The notes: generated by a model not told the origin, from the letters alone. A stretch of DNA of 64,000 nucleotides from Kitasatospora sp. NBC_00374 (GCF_041434935.1 NZ_CP107964.1:7795001-7859000); one strand, 5' to 3'. Positions 26,169 through 35,585 are shown, counted from the stretch's first letter. A program made the numbers and translations.

Positions 26169-27325
26169 GCCATTCCCTTCAGGAGTTCGGCGGCGGCCGC
26201 CGCGCAGGTGCGGTTGCGGCTCACCCCGGCGCGGCCGTGGATGGTGAACCACGGCGTGGGCAGCGCGCAGGGACAGTCCTGCGCGGGGTGCAGCGAGGCG
26301 AGGTCACCCATGACGACGCTCTGCGCCGGCACCGAGGTGATGTACGGGGAGACGAGGTGGAGGAAACCGCGCTCGCCGTACGGGAGCGGCCGCAGGGTGC
26401 GGGGGTCGCGTACGGCCGCCCGGGACCACACCGGTACGTGCAGCCGGTGCCGCTCGCACTCGATGTACGGCACGCAGTGCTCGACGGAGCCGAAGGTGTC
26501 GCGGATCCGCTCCGACGGGATGCCCAGCTGTTCGGTGACCTCGGCGTAGAACTCCTCCTTCCCGATCTGCCGGTCGGTGTGGCCCTTCCAGCCGCCGCCG
26601 AGCAGCACCAGGGAGTCGGCGGGCAGCCGGAGCGGCGGCAGGCCGAGCGCGCGCATCCGCTCCAGGGTGAAGTGCAGGAACGCCGGGAAGCCCAGGATCC
26701 GCACCGGCAGCCCCTCCTCGGCATAGCGCCGGAGTGCGGCGATGCAGCCGTGGACGTCGAACTCGTGGCCGGTGCCGGTGTGCCGCAGGGCGTGCGTGGT
26801 GTGCCGGGCCGGGGCGAAGTCGCACAGGTAGTTGTCGGTGAAAGAGGTGCCCAGCTTCAGCTGCGCGGCGGGCTCGTAGCTGTACAGCAGGTAGTTGACG
26901 GGCTGGTCCGGGGTGATCCACCCGTAGTGGTCGAAGATGCGGGCCACCATCCGCTGGGCGGAGCGGATGGTCCACTCGTCGAAGAACATCTGCGACTTCT
27001 GGCCGGTGGTGCCGGACGAGGTGAGGTGCAGGAAGACCTCGTCGCGGGGGATGGAGAGCACCTCGTGCCGCTTGAAGAAGTTGGCGTGCACCAGCGGGGT
27101 GCGCACCGCCGGGCCGATGGCGGGGGTCTCCTCGGCGTCGGCCAGGACGGAACGGAAGAACGGCGAGCGCTCCGCGTGCCAGGCGTTGGTCTCGGCCATC
27201 GCGGCGGCGAACAGCGCGTCGCTCTCCGGCCCGGCCGCGTAGGGTGACGTGACGTCGCAGAGCCGTTGTACGTGCGCGAGCGCCGCGGGGTCGGGGACTT
27301 CGACGGGCGCGAGATGGATGTTCAT
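26165..27325 (-). CDS. LuxE-family acyl-protein synthetase
   Basis: A 386-residue LuxE homologue. The adenylate-forming P-loop-like motif LTSSGTTGQKS sits at about 101-111. A late cysteine, Cys374 near RTCAAAA, is a candidate for the acyl-accepting residue that LuxE carries near its C-terminus. In luminous bacteria LuxE activates a fatty acid and passes it to LuxC for reduction to aldehyde. Here the LuxC partner is the next gene. The ATG overlaps the GNAT stop, and its stop overlaps the LuxC-fusion GTG. Confidence 0.88.
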   Translation of the reverse strand: MNIHLAPVEVPDPAALAHVQRLCDVTSPYAAGPESDALFAAAMAETNAWHAERSPFFRSVLADAEETPAIGPAVRTPLVHANFFKRHEVLSIPRDEVFLHLTSSGTTGQKSQMFFDEWTIRSAQRMVARIFDHYGWITPDQPVNYLLYSYEPAAQLKLGTSFTDNYLCDFAPARHTTHALRHTGTGHEFDVHGCIAALRRYAEEGLPVRILGFPAFLHFTLERMRALGLPPLRLPADSLVLLGGGWKGHTDRQIGKEEFYAEVTEQLGIPSERIRDTFGSVEHCVPYIECERHRLHVPVWSRAAVRDPRTLRPLPYGERGFLHLVSPYITSVPAQSVVMGDLASLHPAQDCPCALPTPWFTIHGRAGVSRNRTCAAAAAELLKGMA

Positions 27326-28458
27326 GGGGCAACCTCGTGACGGGGAAGATAGGTCGAGGTCCAGGCGGTCAGGTAGGCGCTCAGGTACGGCTGGAGCAGC
27401 CCGCCGACGGCGGTGGTCCTGAAGTCGATCTGTCGGCTGGTGCGGGAGAGCACCACGTGGTCGTGGAAGCCGTCGCCGATCCGGCGCATGGCCGGGTAGA
27501 CGGCGCTGGGGATGAAACCGGCGGCCAGGAAGGCGCTCAGCCCGGCGGTGTCGGCCAGCGGCAGCAGGGTCTCGACGTAGTCGGCGCCCGCGCGGGTGAC
27601 CGCGGCCATCAGGGGTTCGAGTGCGTCGGCGGCGGCTGCCGGGCAGGGGTGCACCGCGACGAGCGAGCAGCTCGCCGCGACCGGGTCCAGGTCGGCGTAC
27701 GCCTCGAACGCGCCGTCCGGCGGTGTCAGCACGGCGTTCGGGGTGTGCAGCGGGAAGAAGCGTTCCGCCGGGTCCGGGAAGCGCTCCAGGAAGCGGCGGC
27801 GGACGAAGCCGGGCGCGGAGATGACCTCCATCGGCGCGGTCGGGGACTGCCCGCTGCCCGTGCGCGGCGCGTCCACCGGCCGCAGGCTGCCGTAGTCGAC
27901 GCCGGTGGCCCGCTCCGCCGCGTCGAGCAGCGGGAGCAGGGCGGCGGGCACCCGGGCGACCGGCTCACGGCGGGCCAGGACGCCGTCGGCGTAGCGCGCG
28001 AACAGCGCCAGGCTCTCGCACCCCGCCACCTCGACCGCGTTCGGCATCAGGCCGAGCGGCCGGAAGCCGGCCCGGGCGAAGACCTGCTGCGGTCCCGGCG
28101 TGACCACGCGGACCGTGGCGTAGATCGAGTCGAGCGTGCCGGTGGCGAAGGCGTCCGCGCACACCGCGCCGGTCAGCCGTCCGGCCAGTCCGCCCTGGCG
28201 GAGCTCCGGGTGGACCGCCAGGCCGACCAGCTTGCCGACCCGGCTGCCGGGATCGGTCTGCACCACCACCGAGCCGGCCGGCTGGCCGGTCCCGGTCCGC
28301 GCGGTCAGCCACCGGGTGTGCGGGTCCTCGATCAGGCGCCGCATCTCCGCGGGGTCGCTGCCCAGCGCGACCGGGTAGCCGTGCCCGTAGACGTCGAAGT
28401 ACAACTGCCGCAGCTGTGCGATGTCCTGGAGGGTCGCGGCGGAGATCGTCACGGTCAT
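27322..28458 (-). CDS. GNAT N-acetyltransferase with long C-terminal extension
   Basis: A 378-residue protein. The first roughly 150 residues are a GNAT acetyltransferase domain (VGLAVHPELRQGGLAGRL is the acetyl-CoA loop, followed by IYATVRVVTPGPQQVFARAGF). The remaining roughly 220 residues are not recognised; AAVHPCPAAA-type segments might be a degenerate second GNAT. It is coupled to the MFS stop (ATGA) and to LuxE. It may acylate an amine or acyl intermediate of this pathway. Confidence 0.78.
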   Translation of the reverse strand: MTVTISAATLQDIAQLRQLYFDVYGHGYPVALGSDPAEMRRLIEDPHTRWLTARTGTGQPAGSVVVQTDPGSRVGKLVGLAVHPELRQGGLAGRLTGAVCADAFATGTLDSIYATVRVVTPGPQQVFARAGFRPLGLMPNAVEVAGCESLALFARYADGVLARREPVARVPAALLPLLDAAERATGVDYGSLRPVDAPRTGSGQSPTAPMEVISAPGFVRRRFLERFPDPAERFFPLHTPNAVLTPPDGAFEAYADLDPVAASCSLVAVHPCPAAAADALEPLMAAVTRAGADYVETLLPLADTAGLSAFLAAGFIPSAVYPAMRRIGDGFHDHVVLSRTSRQIDFRTTAVGGLLQPYLSAYLTAWTSTYLPRHEVAP

Positions 28459-29723
28459 CGCCCGGCTCCCGCCGGTACCGCGTCGGCGTCCGCGTCGGGC
28501 GCGGCGGCGTACCGGCCCCTGCCGAGCCACCAGAGGGCCACGGCGACCGGTACCAGGCCGACGGCCTGGACCAGACACAGGGTGCGCGGTGACAGCAGGT
28601 CGCCGAGGACGCCGAAGACGAGGGAGGACAGCGGGAAGGTGGCGCCCAGCAGCGCCTGCATCACGGCGAAGAACCCCGGCCGGTCGCCGCTGGGGACCAA
28701 ACGCTGGAACAGGGCCACGAACCGTACCCCGATGACCCCGACGCACCAGCCCGCGACGGCCAGCGCGCCGACGGCGGCGGCCTGGGCGGGGAGCAGCCCG
28801 GGCAGGCCCAGCGCGGCCGCCATCAGCGCCAGACAGCCGGCGCCGACCGCGGTGGGCCGGCCGGGCAGCCGGGGGCCGGTGAACGACCCCACCAGGGTGC
28901 CGAGGCCGAGCGCGGCCTCCAGTGCGGCGACGGTCGAGCCGTCGGCGTGCAGCACCGAACGCGTGTACAGCGGCATGACGACGAACACCGCGGTGGTGAA
29001 CAGGTTCGCCGCGGCGAAGCAGAGCAGGATCCGGCGCACGAACGGCAGGTCGGCGAGGATCTGACGCAGTGTCCGGCGCGCAGCGGCCTGCTCGGCCGGT
29101 CCGGTCGCGGCCCGGGGAAAGCGGGTGGCGCCGACGAGGGCGGCGGCCGCCAGGTAGGCTCCGGCGCACCCCGCCACCATGCCCGCCAGGCCCCAGGAGT
29201 CGATCACCAGGGGGCCCAGCAGCCCGCCGGCGAGTCCGGCCAGCGACTGCGTGGCGAGTTCGAACCCGGTGGCCTCCTCGATGTCGCGGTCCTCGACCAG
29301 TTCGGACACGGAGGTGGTCAGGCAGGGGTCGAAGGCGGCCTGGCAGCCGGCCAGCAGCAGCGCGGCGGCGTACGCCACTCCCATGGGCAGTGCCGTGGCG
29401 TAACTCCAGCCGGCCGTGCCGGCCGCGACCAGGCCTGCCGCGGCGGCCGCGCCGCCCAGCACCGCCCGGCGCGGGCAACGGGCGATCAGTGAGGCGACCA
29501 GCGGGGCGAGCGCGACGGCGGGCAGGGTGCTGACCGCCAGGAAGGCGCCCGAGGCGAGACCGCGGTCGGCACCGGCCGCGTAGCCCACCAGCCACCACAC
29601 CACGCCGACCTGGAACATCCGGCCGGCGGCCTGGGTGAGGACCTGGGCGGCCCACACCGAGCCGAAGGCCCGGTTGCGCAGGACCACCGGTAGCCGCCGC
29701 GACGGTGCGGCGGAGGCCGTCAT
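28455..29723 (-). CDS. MFS transporter
   Basis: A 422-residue membrane protein with about 12 hydrophobic segments and an MFS-like loop (RCPRRAVLGGAAAAAGL after TM2). Similar MFS_1 permeases export products in actinomycete clusters. Its position between the adenylating enzyme and the GNAT gene suggests export of the operon's product. ATG 29723 overlaps the preceding stop. Confidence 0.85.
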   Translation of the reverse strand: MTASAAPSRRLPVVLRNRAFGSVWAAQVLTQAAGRMFQVGVVWWLVGYAAGADRGLASGAFLAVSTLPAVALAPLVASLIARCPRRAVLGGAAAAAGLVAAGTAGWSYATALPMGVAYAAALLLAGCQAAFDPCLTTSVSELVEDRDIEEATGFELATQSLAGLAGGLLGPLVIDSWGLAGMVAGCAGAYLAAAALVGATRFPRAATGPAEQAAARRTLRQILADLPFVRRILLCFAAANLFTTAVFVVMPLYTRSVLHADGSTVAALEAALGLGTLVGSFTGPRLPGRPTAVGAGCLALMAAALGLPGLLPAQAAAVGALAVAGWCVGVIGVRFVALFQRLVPSGDRPGFFAVMQALLGATFPLSSLVFGVLGDLLSPRTLCLVQAVGLVPVAVALWWLGRGRYAAAPDADADAVPAGAGR

Positions 29724-30982
29724 GAGTGCGGCCGTTCGTCGAGGACGCGGATCAGCTTGCCCGTACGCGCGTTGACGGCGAGATCCCGCTGCCGTACCCA
29801 CTCCACGGACAGCGGCCGGATGTGCCCGGCGGCGACGGCCTGCGCGTAGAGCGGCCTGGCCGCCAGGACCTCGTCGACGACGGCCGCCGCCAGGTCGGGC
29901 AGGCCGGCGGTGTTCCCGTCGCCGGCCAGCCGCAGCAGCAGGCCGTCGCCGCCCTCGTGGCGGCGCACCACCAGTTGCACACCGGACACCCGGCCCGCGG
30001 GGTCGGCGGTGCGGACGAGGTCCAGCAGGTCCTGGGTGTACAGCGAGACCGGCCCGACCCGGACGCCCTCCTCGGCGCGGCCGAGAATGCGGAAGTGCCC
30101 GGCGGCGGCATCGGTCCACTCGGCGCGGTCCCCCACGGGGTAGCGCAGCACGGGCATCAGCCGCCGCCGCAGGTCGGTGACCACGACCCGCCCCGCGACC
30201 CCCTCCCGGGTGACGGGTTCGCCGGTGTGGCCGTCGAGGATCTCCAGCACGGTGTGCGGGGTGAAGGCCTGATGGACCCTCGGGTCCTCACCGGGGACGG
30301 CCCGGCCGAGGAGCCCGGCATCGACGGCGGCGTAGCCGACCGAGGCGGTGCGGGCCCGGGGGAAGGCCCTGCGGAGCAGCGGCTGCTGGTCCGGGAAGAG
30401 ACCCTCTCCGCCGCAGAGCAGCAGCTCCACGTGCGGCAGCCGCAGCCCGGACGTCGTCAGGTGCTCGGCCAGCGTGCACAGCGTGGTCGGCGTACCGGCC
30501 AGCACCTCGACGTCGAACTGCTCCAGGGTCCGGACGGTCGACTCCAGGGGGGCGGCCCCGCCGAGCGGCAGCCGGACGTTGGACACGGGGGAGCGGTGCA
30601 GCGAGTCCAGGATGAAGGTGAAGCTGGCGTACAGGTCCCCGGCGTAGAAGAGGTCGGCGACCCGGTGGCCGGGCCGCAGACCGGCCTCGACGAGACCGGC
30701 GCCGAAGGCGGTGGTGAATTCCTCCCACTCCTCGCGGCTGTAGAAGGAGAACTTCGGGGAGCCGGTGGTGCCTCCGCTCTTGAAGACCACCGCCTCGTCG
30801 AGCGGCGCGGTCAGGAGGCGGTTGTCACGCGCCGAGTTCGCCTGCCAGAACTCGGCCTGCGGTACGACCGGAAGTTCCGTCAACTTCGTGACCCGGTCGG
30901 GTAGACCGGCGTAGAGCTCCGCATAGAAGGGTGAATTGCGGCGCACGAAGCGTATGAGTTCCGTTATTGGTTGAACGGGCAT
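29720..30982 (-). CDS. PaaK-like adenylate-forming enzyme
   Basis: A 420-residue protein of the phenylacetate-CoA-ligase/LuxE superfamily. The motif VFKSGGTTGSPKFSFYS binds AMP, LCGGEGLFPDQQ is conserved, and YPVGDRAEW is the later hinge-side motif. The end NARTGKLIRVLDERP has the C-terminal lysine. It is the first gene of the five-gene operon. The start ATG 30982 (MPVQPITELIRF) has CAGGAATCG upstream; the open frame continues to 31225. It probably activates a carboxylic acid that feeds the LuxE/LuxC pair; the substrate is unknown. Confidence 0.82.
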   Translation of the reverse strand: MPVQPITELIRFVRRNSPFYAELYAGLPDRVTKLTELPVVPQAEFWQANSARDNRLLTAPLDEAVVFKSGGTTGSPKFSFYSREEWEEFTTAFGAGLVEAGLRPGHRVADLFYAGDLYASFTFILDSLHRSPVSNVRLPLGGAAPLESTVRTLEQFDVEVLAGTPTTLCTLAEHLTTSGLRLPHVELLLCGGEGLFPDQQPLLRRAFPRARTASVGYAAVDAGLLGRAVPGEDPRVHQAFTPHTVLEILDGHTGEPVTREGVAGRVVVTDLRRRLMPVLRYPVGDRAEWTDAAAGHFRILGRAEEGVRVGPVSLYTQDLLDLVRTADPAGRVSGVQLVVRRHEGGDGLLLRLAGDGNTAGLPDLAAAVVDEVLAARPLYAQAVAAGHIRPLSVEWVRQRDLAVNARTGKLIRVLDERPHS

Positions 30983-31509
30983 CGATTCCTGCTTTAGGGC
31001 ATGCGAAGGTGAAACGATGCCGCGGGATTCATGGCATCGCCGGATGGGTTGGGGTGCCCGCCGGCCGGTGGGGTCCACGGCAGTGGGATTCTGCCTGGGC
31101 CGGACCGGTGGTCGGGTCGGGCGAAGCGGTACGGAATGCTGACGGCAAGGAAAGCGCTGATCGTCAGTCAATTGAAGTGATGTGGGGAACACTTGGGTTC
31201 CGACCCGCGAAAGCAAGGCTAGCACCCTTTGTGAGCCACTGGATTCCAGGCATACCCGCGTTGCGAGGCCGGTCGGCCGCAGTTGCGGGCCCCGGCTTGC
31301 CGTGCCGCCGGTTTCCGGAAAGCCGTGGTGAGGTAGATCTCACGCCGGGGGTCTGCGGCGGCCGCCGATCCCCGGCGGGGAACACCGTGTGTGCGTTTCA
31401 GTAGTTGAATGATCGACAGATTTTGCCGGTTTCCCGGCCGGCCGGCCGCAGCGGCCCGGCGGGATCCGTGTACGGCCGGTGCCGGGTGCTCACCGGGACA
31501 TCTCGCCCG
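30983..31509. other. Intergenic region upstream of the LuxC/LuxE operon
   Basis: A 527-bp stretch without a convincing gene. It is less GC-rich than its surroundings near 31150-31250. It must hold the promoter of the operon below and the 3' end of the gene ending at 31510. I see no operator-like repeat that I would name. Confidence 0.5.
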
Positions 31510-32097
31510 CTACGGCCGGCCGGCGACCCGGACCTCCTGCAGCAGCCCCCAGGTGAAGTCCGCCGTGCACGCGCGCGGCGCGCCCGCCGCGTCGGAGGCC
31601 GTGAAGTCGAGCTGCCAGCGGGTCGGCGCGCTGCCCTCGCGCGGGACGGCCGTCGGGAAGGCCTCGGCGACGTCCGACACGACGCAGCTCCACGGCGTGA
31701 GGTCGGCGATCGTCCGCAGGGCGGGCGCCGGCGTGCCGGCCGCGCGCACCAGCCACTCGTTCCACACCGGGGCCCCGCTGTCCCCGGGGCCGAGCAGGAT
31801 CTCGAAGCGCAGCTGCGGCCAGAGCGGCAGTGCCCACTGCTGCGCGGTACAGACGAGGTCGCCGATCGGCCGGGCCGCGGTCGCCTGCGGCGGGCCCAGC
31901 ACCGCGGCGTACCGCCGCGCCCCGGCGGGGAAGCGGGGCGAGCGGATCATCGCCTGCCAGCGTCGGTTCGCCTCCCGCATCGCCGCCCGGGACGAACCGA
32001 GCCGCCGCACCGCCTGCTCGACCAGCTCGGGGGTGAAGTCCGCCATCCGCCGCAGCAGGACGAGCTGGAACTCGGTGGTCGCGAAGCCGGACGCCAT
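31510..32097 (-). CDS. Hypothetical protein
   Basis: A 195-residue soluble protein starting MASGFATTEFQLVLLRRMAD. It has an N-terminal helical part and a later strand-rich part (LRFEILLGPGDSGAPVWNEWLV, WSCVVSDVAEAFPTAV, RACTADFTWGLLQEVRV). It resembles proteins that bind or degrade ligands only in a general way, and I cannot assign a family. It is 28 bp downstream of the oxidoreductase gene on the same strand and is probably cotranscribed. Confidence 0.65.
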   Translation of the reverse strand: MASGFATTEFQLVLLRRMADFTPELVEQAVRRLGSSRAAMREANRRWQAMIRSPRFPAGARRYAAVLGPPQATAARPIGDLVCTAQQWALPLWPQLRFEILLGPGDSGAPVWNEWLVRAAGTPAPALRTIADLTPWSCVVSDVAEAFPTAVPREGSAPTRWQLDFTASDAAGAPRACTADFTWGLLQEVRVAGRP

Positions 32098-32125
32098 CGG
32101 GCCAGCGTATCGGCCGCGCCGTCGG

Positions 32126-33703
32126 TCACCGCCCGAGCGCGGCCATCGCCGCGTTGTGCCCGGGGATGCCGCTGACGCCGCCGCCGCGGATCGCGCCGGC
32201 CCCGCACAGCAGGACGTTGGGGTGGCGGGTGGCCACCCCCCACCGGTCCTGCGGATCGCCGTACGGGAACTGCAGGTCCCGGTGGAAGATGTTGCCGCCC
32301 GGCATGCCCAGGTCGCGCTCCAGGTCCAGTGGCGTCTTCGCCTCGATGCACGGCCGCCCCCGCTCGTCGCGGGCCAGGCAGTCGGCGAGCGGCTCGGCGA
32401 GGTGGGCGTCCAGGGGTGCCAGCACGGCCCCGAGGGCGGCCTCCCGGGCGGCGTCCCCGCCGTCCGCGAACAGCCGGGCGGGCAGGTGCAGGCCGAACAG
32501 GGTGAGCGTGTGGTACCCCTGCGCCGCGAGCTCGGGGCCCAGGATCGACGGATCGGTGAGCGAGTGGCAGTAGATCTCCGAGGGCGCGGACGAGGGCAGC
32601 CGGCCCTCGGCGGCCTCCCGGTACGCGGCTTCCAACTGCCGGTAGGACTCGGCGATGTGGAACGTACCGGCGAACGCCTCCCGCGGGTCCACCGTCTCGT
32701 CCTTCAGCCGGGGCAGGCGCCGCAGCAGCATGTTGACCTTGAGCTGAGCCCCCTCCGGCGCCGGGCCGGCCGGGGCCTCGCCCAGCAGCCGGGCGAGCAC
32801 CCGGGGGGCCGCACCGCACAGCACCTGACGGGCGCCGACGGTGTGCTCGGTGTCGCCGGACCGGAAGGTCACCTCGGCGGCGGTACCGTCGGTGGCCACC
32901 GCCGTCACCTCGCACCCGGTGCGCAGCTCGGCACCGGCCGCCCGGGCCGCGTCGGCCAGGGCCCCGGTGAGCGCCCCCATGCCGCCCACGGGGACGTCCC
33001 AGTCCCCGGTGCCGCCGCCGATCACGTGGTAGAGGAAGCAGCGGTTCTGCCGCAGCGACGGGTCGTGGGCATGGCTGAACGTGCCGATCAGAGCATCCGT
33101 CAGGACGATGCCGCGGACCAGGTCGTCGATGAAGTGCCGCTCCACGGCCTCGCCGATCGGGCGCTCGAACAGGGTGTCCCAGGCCTCCCGGTCCGCCACC
33201 CGGTCGCGCAGTTCCGCTCGGCTCGGCAGCGGTTCGGTGAGGGTGGGGAACACCCGCCCGGCCACCTGTCGGGTCATCCCGTAGAACGCCTGCCACGCCT
33301 TGAACTCCCGGTCGGATCCGGTCAGTTCGCGGAACGCCGCCGCCGTCCTGGCGTCGTCGCCGGCGTCCACCAGCAGCCCGGTCGGCCGCCCGCCCCGGAC
33401 GGTCGGGGTGTACGAGGAGATCCGCCGCCTGCGTACCTCGAAGCGCAGCCCCAGATCGGCGACGATCTTCCTCGGCAGCAGGCTCACCAGGTACGAGTAC
33501 TGCGACAGCCTCGCCGCGACACCCGGGAACGCCTGGGCGGACACCGCCGCCCCGCCGGTGCGGTCGAGCCGCTCCAGCAGCAGGACGCTGCGCCCGGCCC
33601 GGGCCAGGTAGGCGGCGGCGACGAGGGCGTTGTGCCCGCCGCCGATGACGACGGCGTCGTAGGACGCGCGGGCGGGAGGTCCCGCCGCCGGATCGGGCTG
33701 CAT
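32126..33703 (-). CDS. Phytoene-desaturase-like FAD oxidoreductase
   Basis: A 525-residue flavoprotein. The N-terminal dinucleotide motif is VVIGGGHNALVAAAYLARAG, followed by LLERLDRTGGAA. The C-terminal FAD motif is GAGAIRGGGVSGIPGHN. The family (phytoene dehydrogenase/PYROXD2-like) oxidises hydrophobic substrates. No other carotenoid genes are nearby, so a role in carotenoids is not implied. It shares an operon with the downstream hypothetical gene. Confidence 0.88.
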   Translation of the reverse strand: MQPDPAAGPPARASYDAVVIGGGHNALVAAAYLARAGRSVLLLERLDRTGGAAVSAQAFPGVAARLSQYSYLVSLLPRKIVADLGLRFEVRRRRISSYTPTVRGGRPTGLLVDAGDDARTAAAFRELTGSDREFKAWQAFYGMTRQVAGRVFPTLTEPLPSRAELRDRVADREAWDTLFERPIGEAVERHFIDDLVRGIVLTDALIGTFSHAHDPSLRQNRCFLYHVIGGGTGDWDVPVGGMGALTGALADAARAAGAELRTGCEVTAVATDGTAAEVTFRSGDTEHTVGARQVLCGAAPRVLARLLGEAPAGPAPEGAQLKVNMLLRRLPRLKDETVDPREAFAGTFHIAESYRQLEAAYREAAEGRLPSSAPSEIYCHSLTDPSILGPELAAQGYHTLTLFGLHLPARLFADGGDAAREAALGAVLAPLDAHLAEPLADCLARDERGRPCIEAKTPLDLERDLGMPGGNIFHRDLQFPYGDPQDRWGVATRHPNVLLCGAGAIRGGGVSGIPGHNAAMAALGR

Positions 33704-33772
33704 CCCGCCGTCCTATCAGGGCCGTACGGCGGTTGGCCAGAGGGCGGACCGGTCGGACCGGCCGTGTCCCGG

Positions 33773-34441
33773 TCAGCCGAGCGGGATGTCCTGCGCGAGC
33801 GCGGCCAGGACGTGCGGGTACATCCGGGTCTTGATGGTGCCGAGGGTGGGCCCCGCCTTCGCCGTGTGGGCGGCGGCGAGCTCGACGGCCGTCCGGCGTA
33901 CGGCGTCCTCGTCCGCGGTGCGGTCGACGATCGCCGCGGCGAGGGCGTCGTGGCCGCCGTACCGGCGGGCGGTGGTCATCGCCTCGTGCGCCGCCTGCGG
34001 GGCGAGGCGGGCCTGGATCAGCGCGGACATCCCGGGGGTGAACGGGATGTCGATCTCGGCCTCGGGCAGGCACCAGTAGCCCCGGTCGCCGCGCATCACC
34101 CGGAAGTCGTGCGCCAGCGAGAACATCGCGCCGGCCGCGAAGGTGTGCCCCTGCAGGGCGGCCACGGTGACCACCGGCAGGGTCAGCAGCCGTGCCAGCA
34201 GCGCCTGGACGCCGGCGACGTACTCGCCGGCCCGGTCGGCGTTGGCGAACAGCCACTCCAGGTCCAGGCCGTTGGAGTAGAACTTGCCGGTCGCGGCGGT
34301 CACCAGGGCGCGCGGCCCGTCGGCCTTCTCCACCTCGTCCAGCAGGGCGCCGACGGCGGCGAGCCAGTCGGGGTGGAAGCGGTTCTCGGTGTCCCCGAGA
34401 TCGAGGACGAAGACGTCGTCGTGGCGGTCGAGCGTCGGCAT
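33773..34441 (-). CDS. Enoyl-CoA hydratase/isomerase family protein
   Basis: A 222-residue crotonase-fold protein. Oxyanion-hole regions are visible as TGKFYSNGLDL and LQGHTFAAGAMFSLAHDFRVM, followed by GYWCLPEAEIDIPFTPGM. It is shorter than usual (about 260), and one expected catalytic glutamate is not obvious at the GxG region, so it may be an isomerase-type member. A palindrome upstream suggests TetR-type control of this fatty-acid gene. Confidence 0.82.
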   Translation of the reverse strand: MPTLDRHDDVFVLDLGDTENRFHPDWLAAVGALLDEVEKADGPRALVTAATGKFYSNGLDLEWLFANADRAGEYVAGVQALLARLLTLPVVTVAALQGHTFAAGAMFSLAHDFRVMRGDRGYWCLPEAEIDIPFTPGMSALIQARLAPQAAHEAMTTARRYGGHDALAAAIVDRTADEDAVRRTAVELAAAHTAKAGPTLGTIKTRMYPHVLAALAQDIPLG

Positions 34442-34511
34442 GGCTGCTCCTTCGCAGGGGTCGTTCGCGGGGGTGCTCCGGGCGGCGGCCGTCGGTGGCG
34501 GACACTGAAGC

Positions 34512-34523
34512 TACCGATCGGTA
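34512..34523. promoter_or_regulatory. TetR-type palindrome upstream of the crotonase gene
   Basis: TACCGATCGGTA is a perfect 12-bp palindrome, extended by flanking GC and AC. It lies about 70 bp upstream of the hydratase start. TetR-family regulators of acyl-CoA genes commonly bind such sites. No TetR gene is directly adjacent. Confidence 0.4.
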
Positions 34524-34641
34524 ACTTATCCGAACCGCCCGCCCCGAGGAAGGCCCCGGGCGGAGAACGCGGCCTGGGCGATCTCCGAGGCGGAGTCGGC
34601 CCGGGCCCCGGGCCGGCCGCGGGGGTGAGCCCGGGGTGCAG

Positions 34642-35487
34642 CTACGGCTTCTCGAACAGCTGGGCGATGCCGCCCGCGGAGAAGCACAGGGCGCCCGCGA
34701 ACGTCCCCCAGTTCGCGATGTCGACGTTGACCAGGCTGCCGGTCTCGGGCCTGGTGAACGCGGCCAGCGCCGAGACCAGGAAGAGCACCGAGCCGAGCTG
34801 GTTCACCGCGACGATCCACCAGCCGAGGTCGTGCGGACGCAGGCCCGGCCGGCCGTGGCAGACCTCCACCATCGCCAGGTGGCCGGAGGCCAGGAACAGC
34901 AGGCAGCCGACCAGGTCGGGGGTCCAGATCAGCCGGTTCACCTGCTGGGCCGACAGCCCCTGCAGGAAGGAGTCCAGCAGGTTGATCCCGAACACCAGCG
35001 TCCCGACGAACAGCAGGAACGTACTCAGCCAGTCGATCCGCAGCGGCTCGTAGCTCCACCACCGCCACCCCCTGGCGACCAGCGGCTCGGCCGCACCGCC
35101 GCGCCGCGGCGCGTTGACCGCCTGGAGCAGCGAGGCGTACCCCCCGGTGTTGAAGCACAGCCCCCCGGCGAAGTACACGGACGCGACCTGGGTCGGCGTG
35201 CCCGACCCGGCCTGGGCCACCGCCGCACCCGCCGCGAACAGCGCCCCGCCGATGGTGAACGCGACCGCCGCCACCAGGTTGAGCCGGCGCAGCCGCCGCA
35301 GCACCGCACCGTCCGCACGGTGAACGGTCTCGGCCGCGTCCGCGGCGGCGGCCCGGATGGTGAGCGCCCCGCGCTTGCGCGCCGCCCGCGACTCCCAGAC
35401 CGCCGAACCGCCCCCCGTCAACCGCCAGGTGACCCTGGTGGTGAAGGGGCCGGCACCTTCAGTACGCCCGTCGGGTCGGTCCACCAC
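34642..35487 (-). CDS. Multi-pass membrane protein, possibly YrhK-like
   Basis: A 281-residue membrane protein with about six to seven hydrophobic segments after a charged N-terminus (LNLVAAVAFTIGGALFAAG, YFAGGLCFNTGGYASLL, WLSTFLLFVGTLVFGINLL, LVGCLLFLASGHLAMV, LGWWIVAVNQLGSVLFLVS, FAGALCFSAGGIAQL). The repeated FxGGxxFxxG pattern resembles YrhK-type proteins, but that is a weak call. GTG starts at 35487 and 35484 are both usable. The longer frame to 35673 runs into the divergent gene's promoter. Confidence 0.65.
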   Translation of the reverse strand: MVDRPDGRTEGAGPFTTRVTWRLTGGGSAVWESRAARKRGALTIRAAAADAAETVHRADGAVLRRLRRLNLVAAVAFTIGGALFAAGAAVAQAGSGTPTQVASVYFAGGLCFNTGGYASLLQAVNAPRRGGAAEPLVARGWRWWSYEPLRIDWLSTFLLFVGTLVFGINLLDSFLQGLSAQQVNRLIWTPDLVGCLLFLASGHLAMVEVCHGRPGLRPHDLGWWIVAVNQLGSVLFLVSALAAFTRPETGSLVNVDIANWGTFAGALCFSAGGIAQLFEKP

Positions 35488-35585
35488 CCGAGCGTAGCCC
35501 CGTGCCCGCCGCACCCCCGGCGTACGCGGCCGAACCCGCACCGATCGGCCGAGCGGGACGCCGCGGGCAGGGCCTTGGCGGATGA

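Noticed and set aside
23643..30982. A bioluminescence (lux) operon
   Set aside because: luxC- and luxE-like genes are present, but no luxA, luxB or luxD gene is found, so light production is not supported.
32126..33703. Carotenoid biosynthesis cluster
   Set aside because: One phytoene-desaturase-like gene is not enough; no synthase or cyclase gene is nearby.
34512..34523. A gamma-butyrolactone ARE site
   Set aside because: The palindrome is too short and lacks the typical ARE spacing and sequence. It fits a simple TetR site better.
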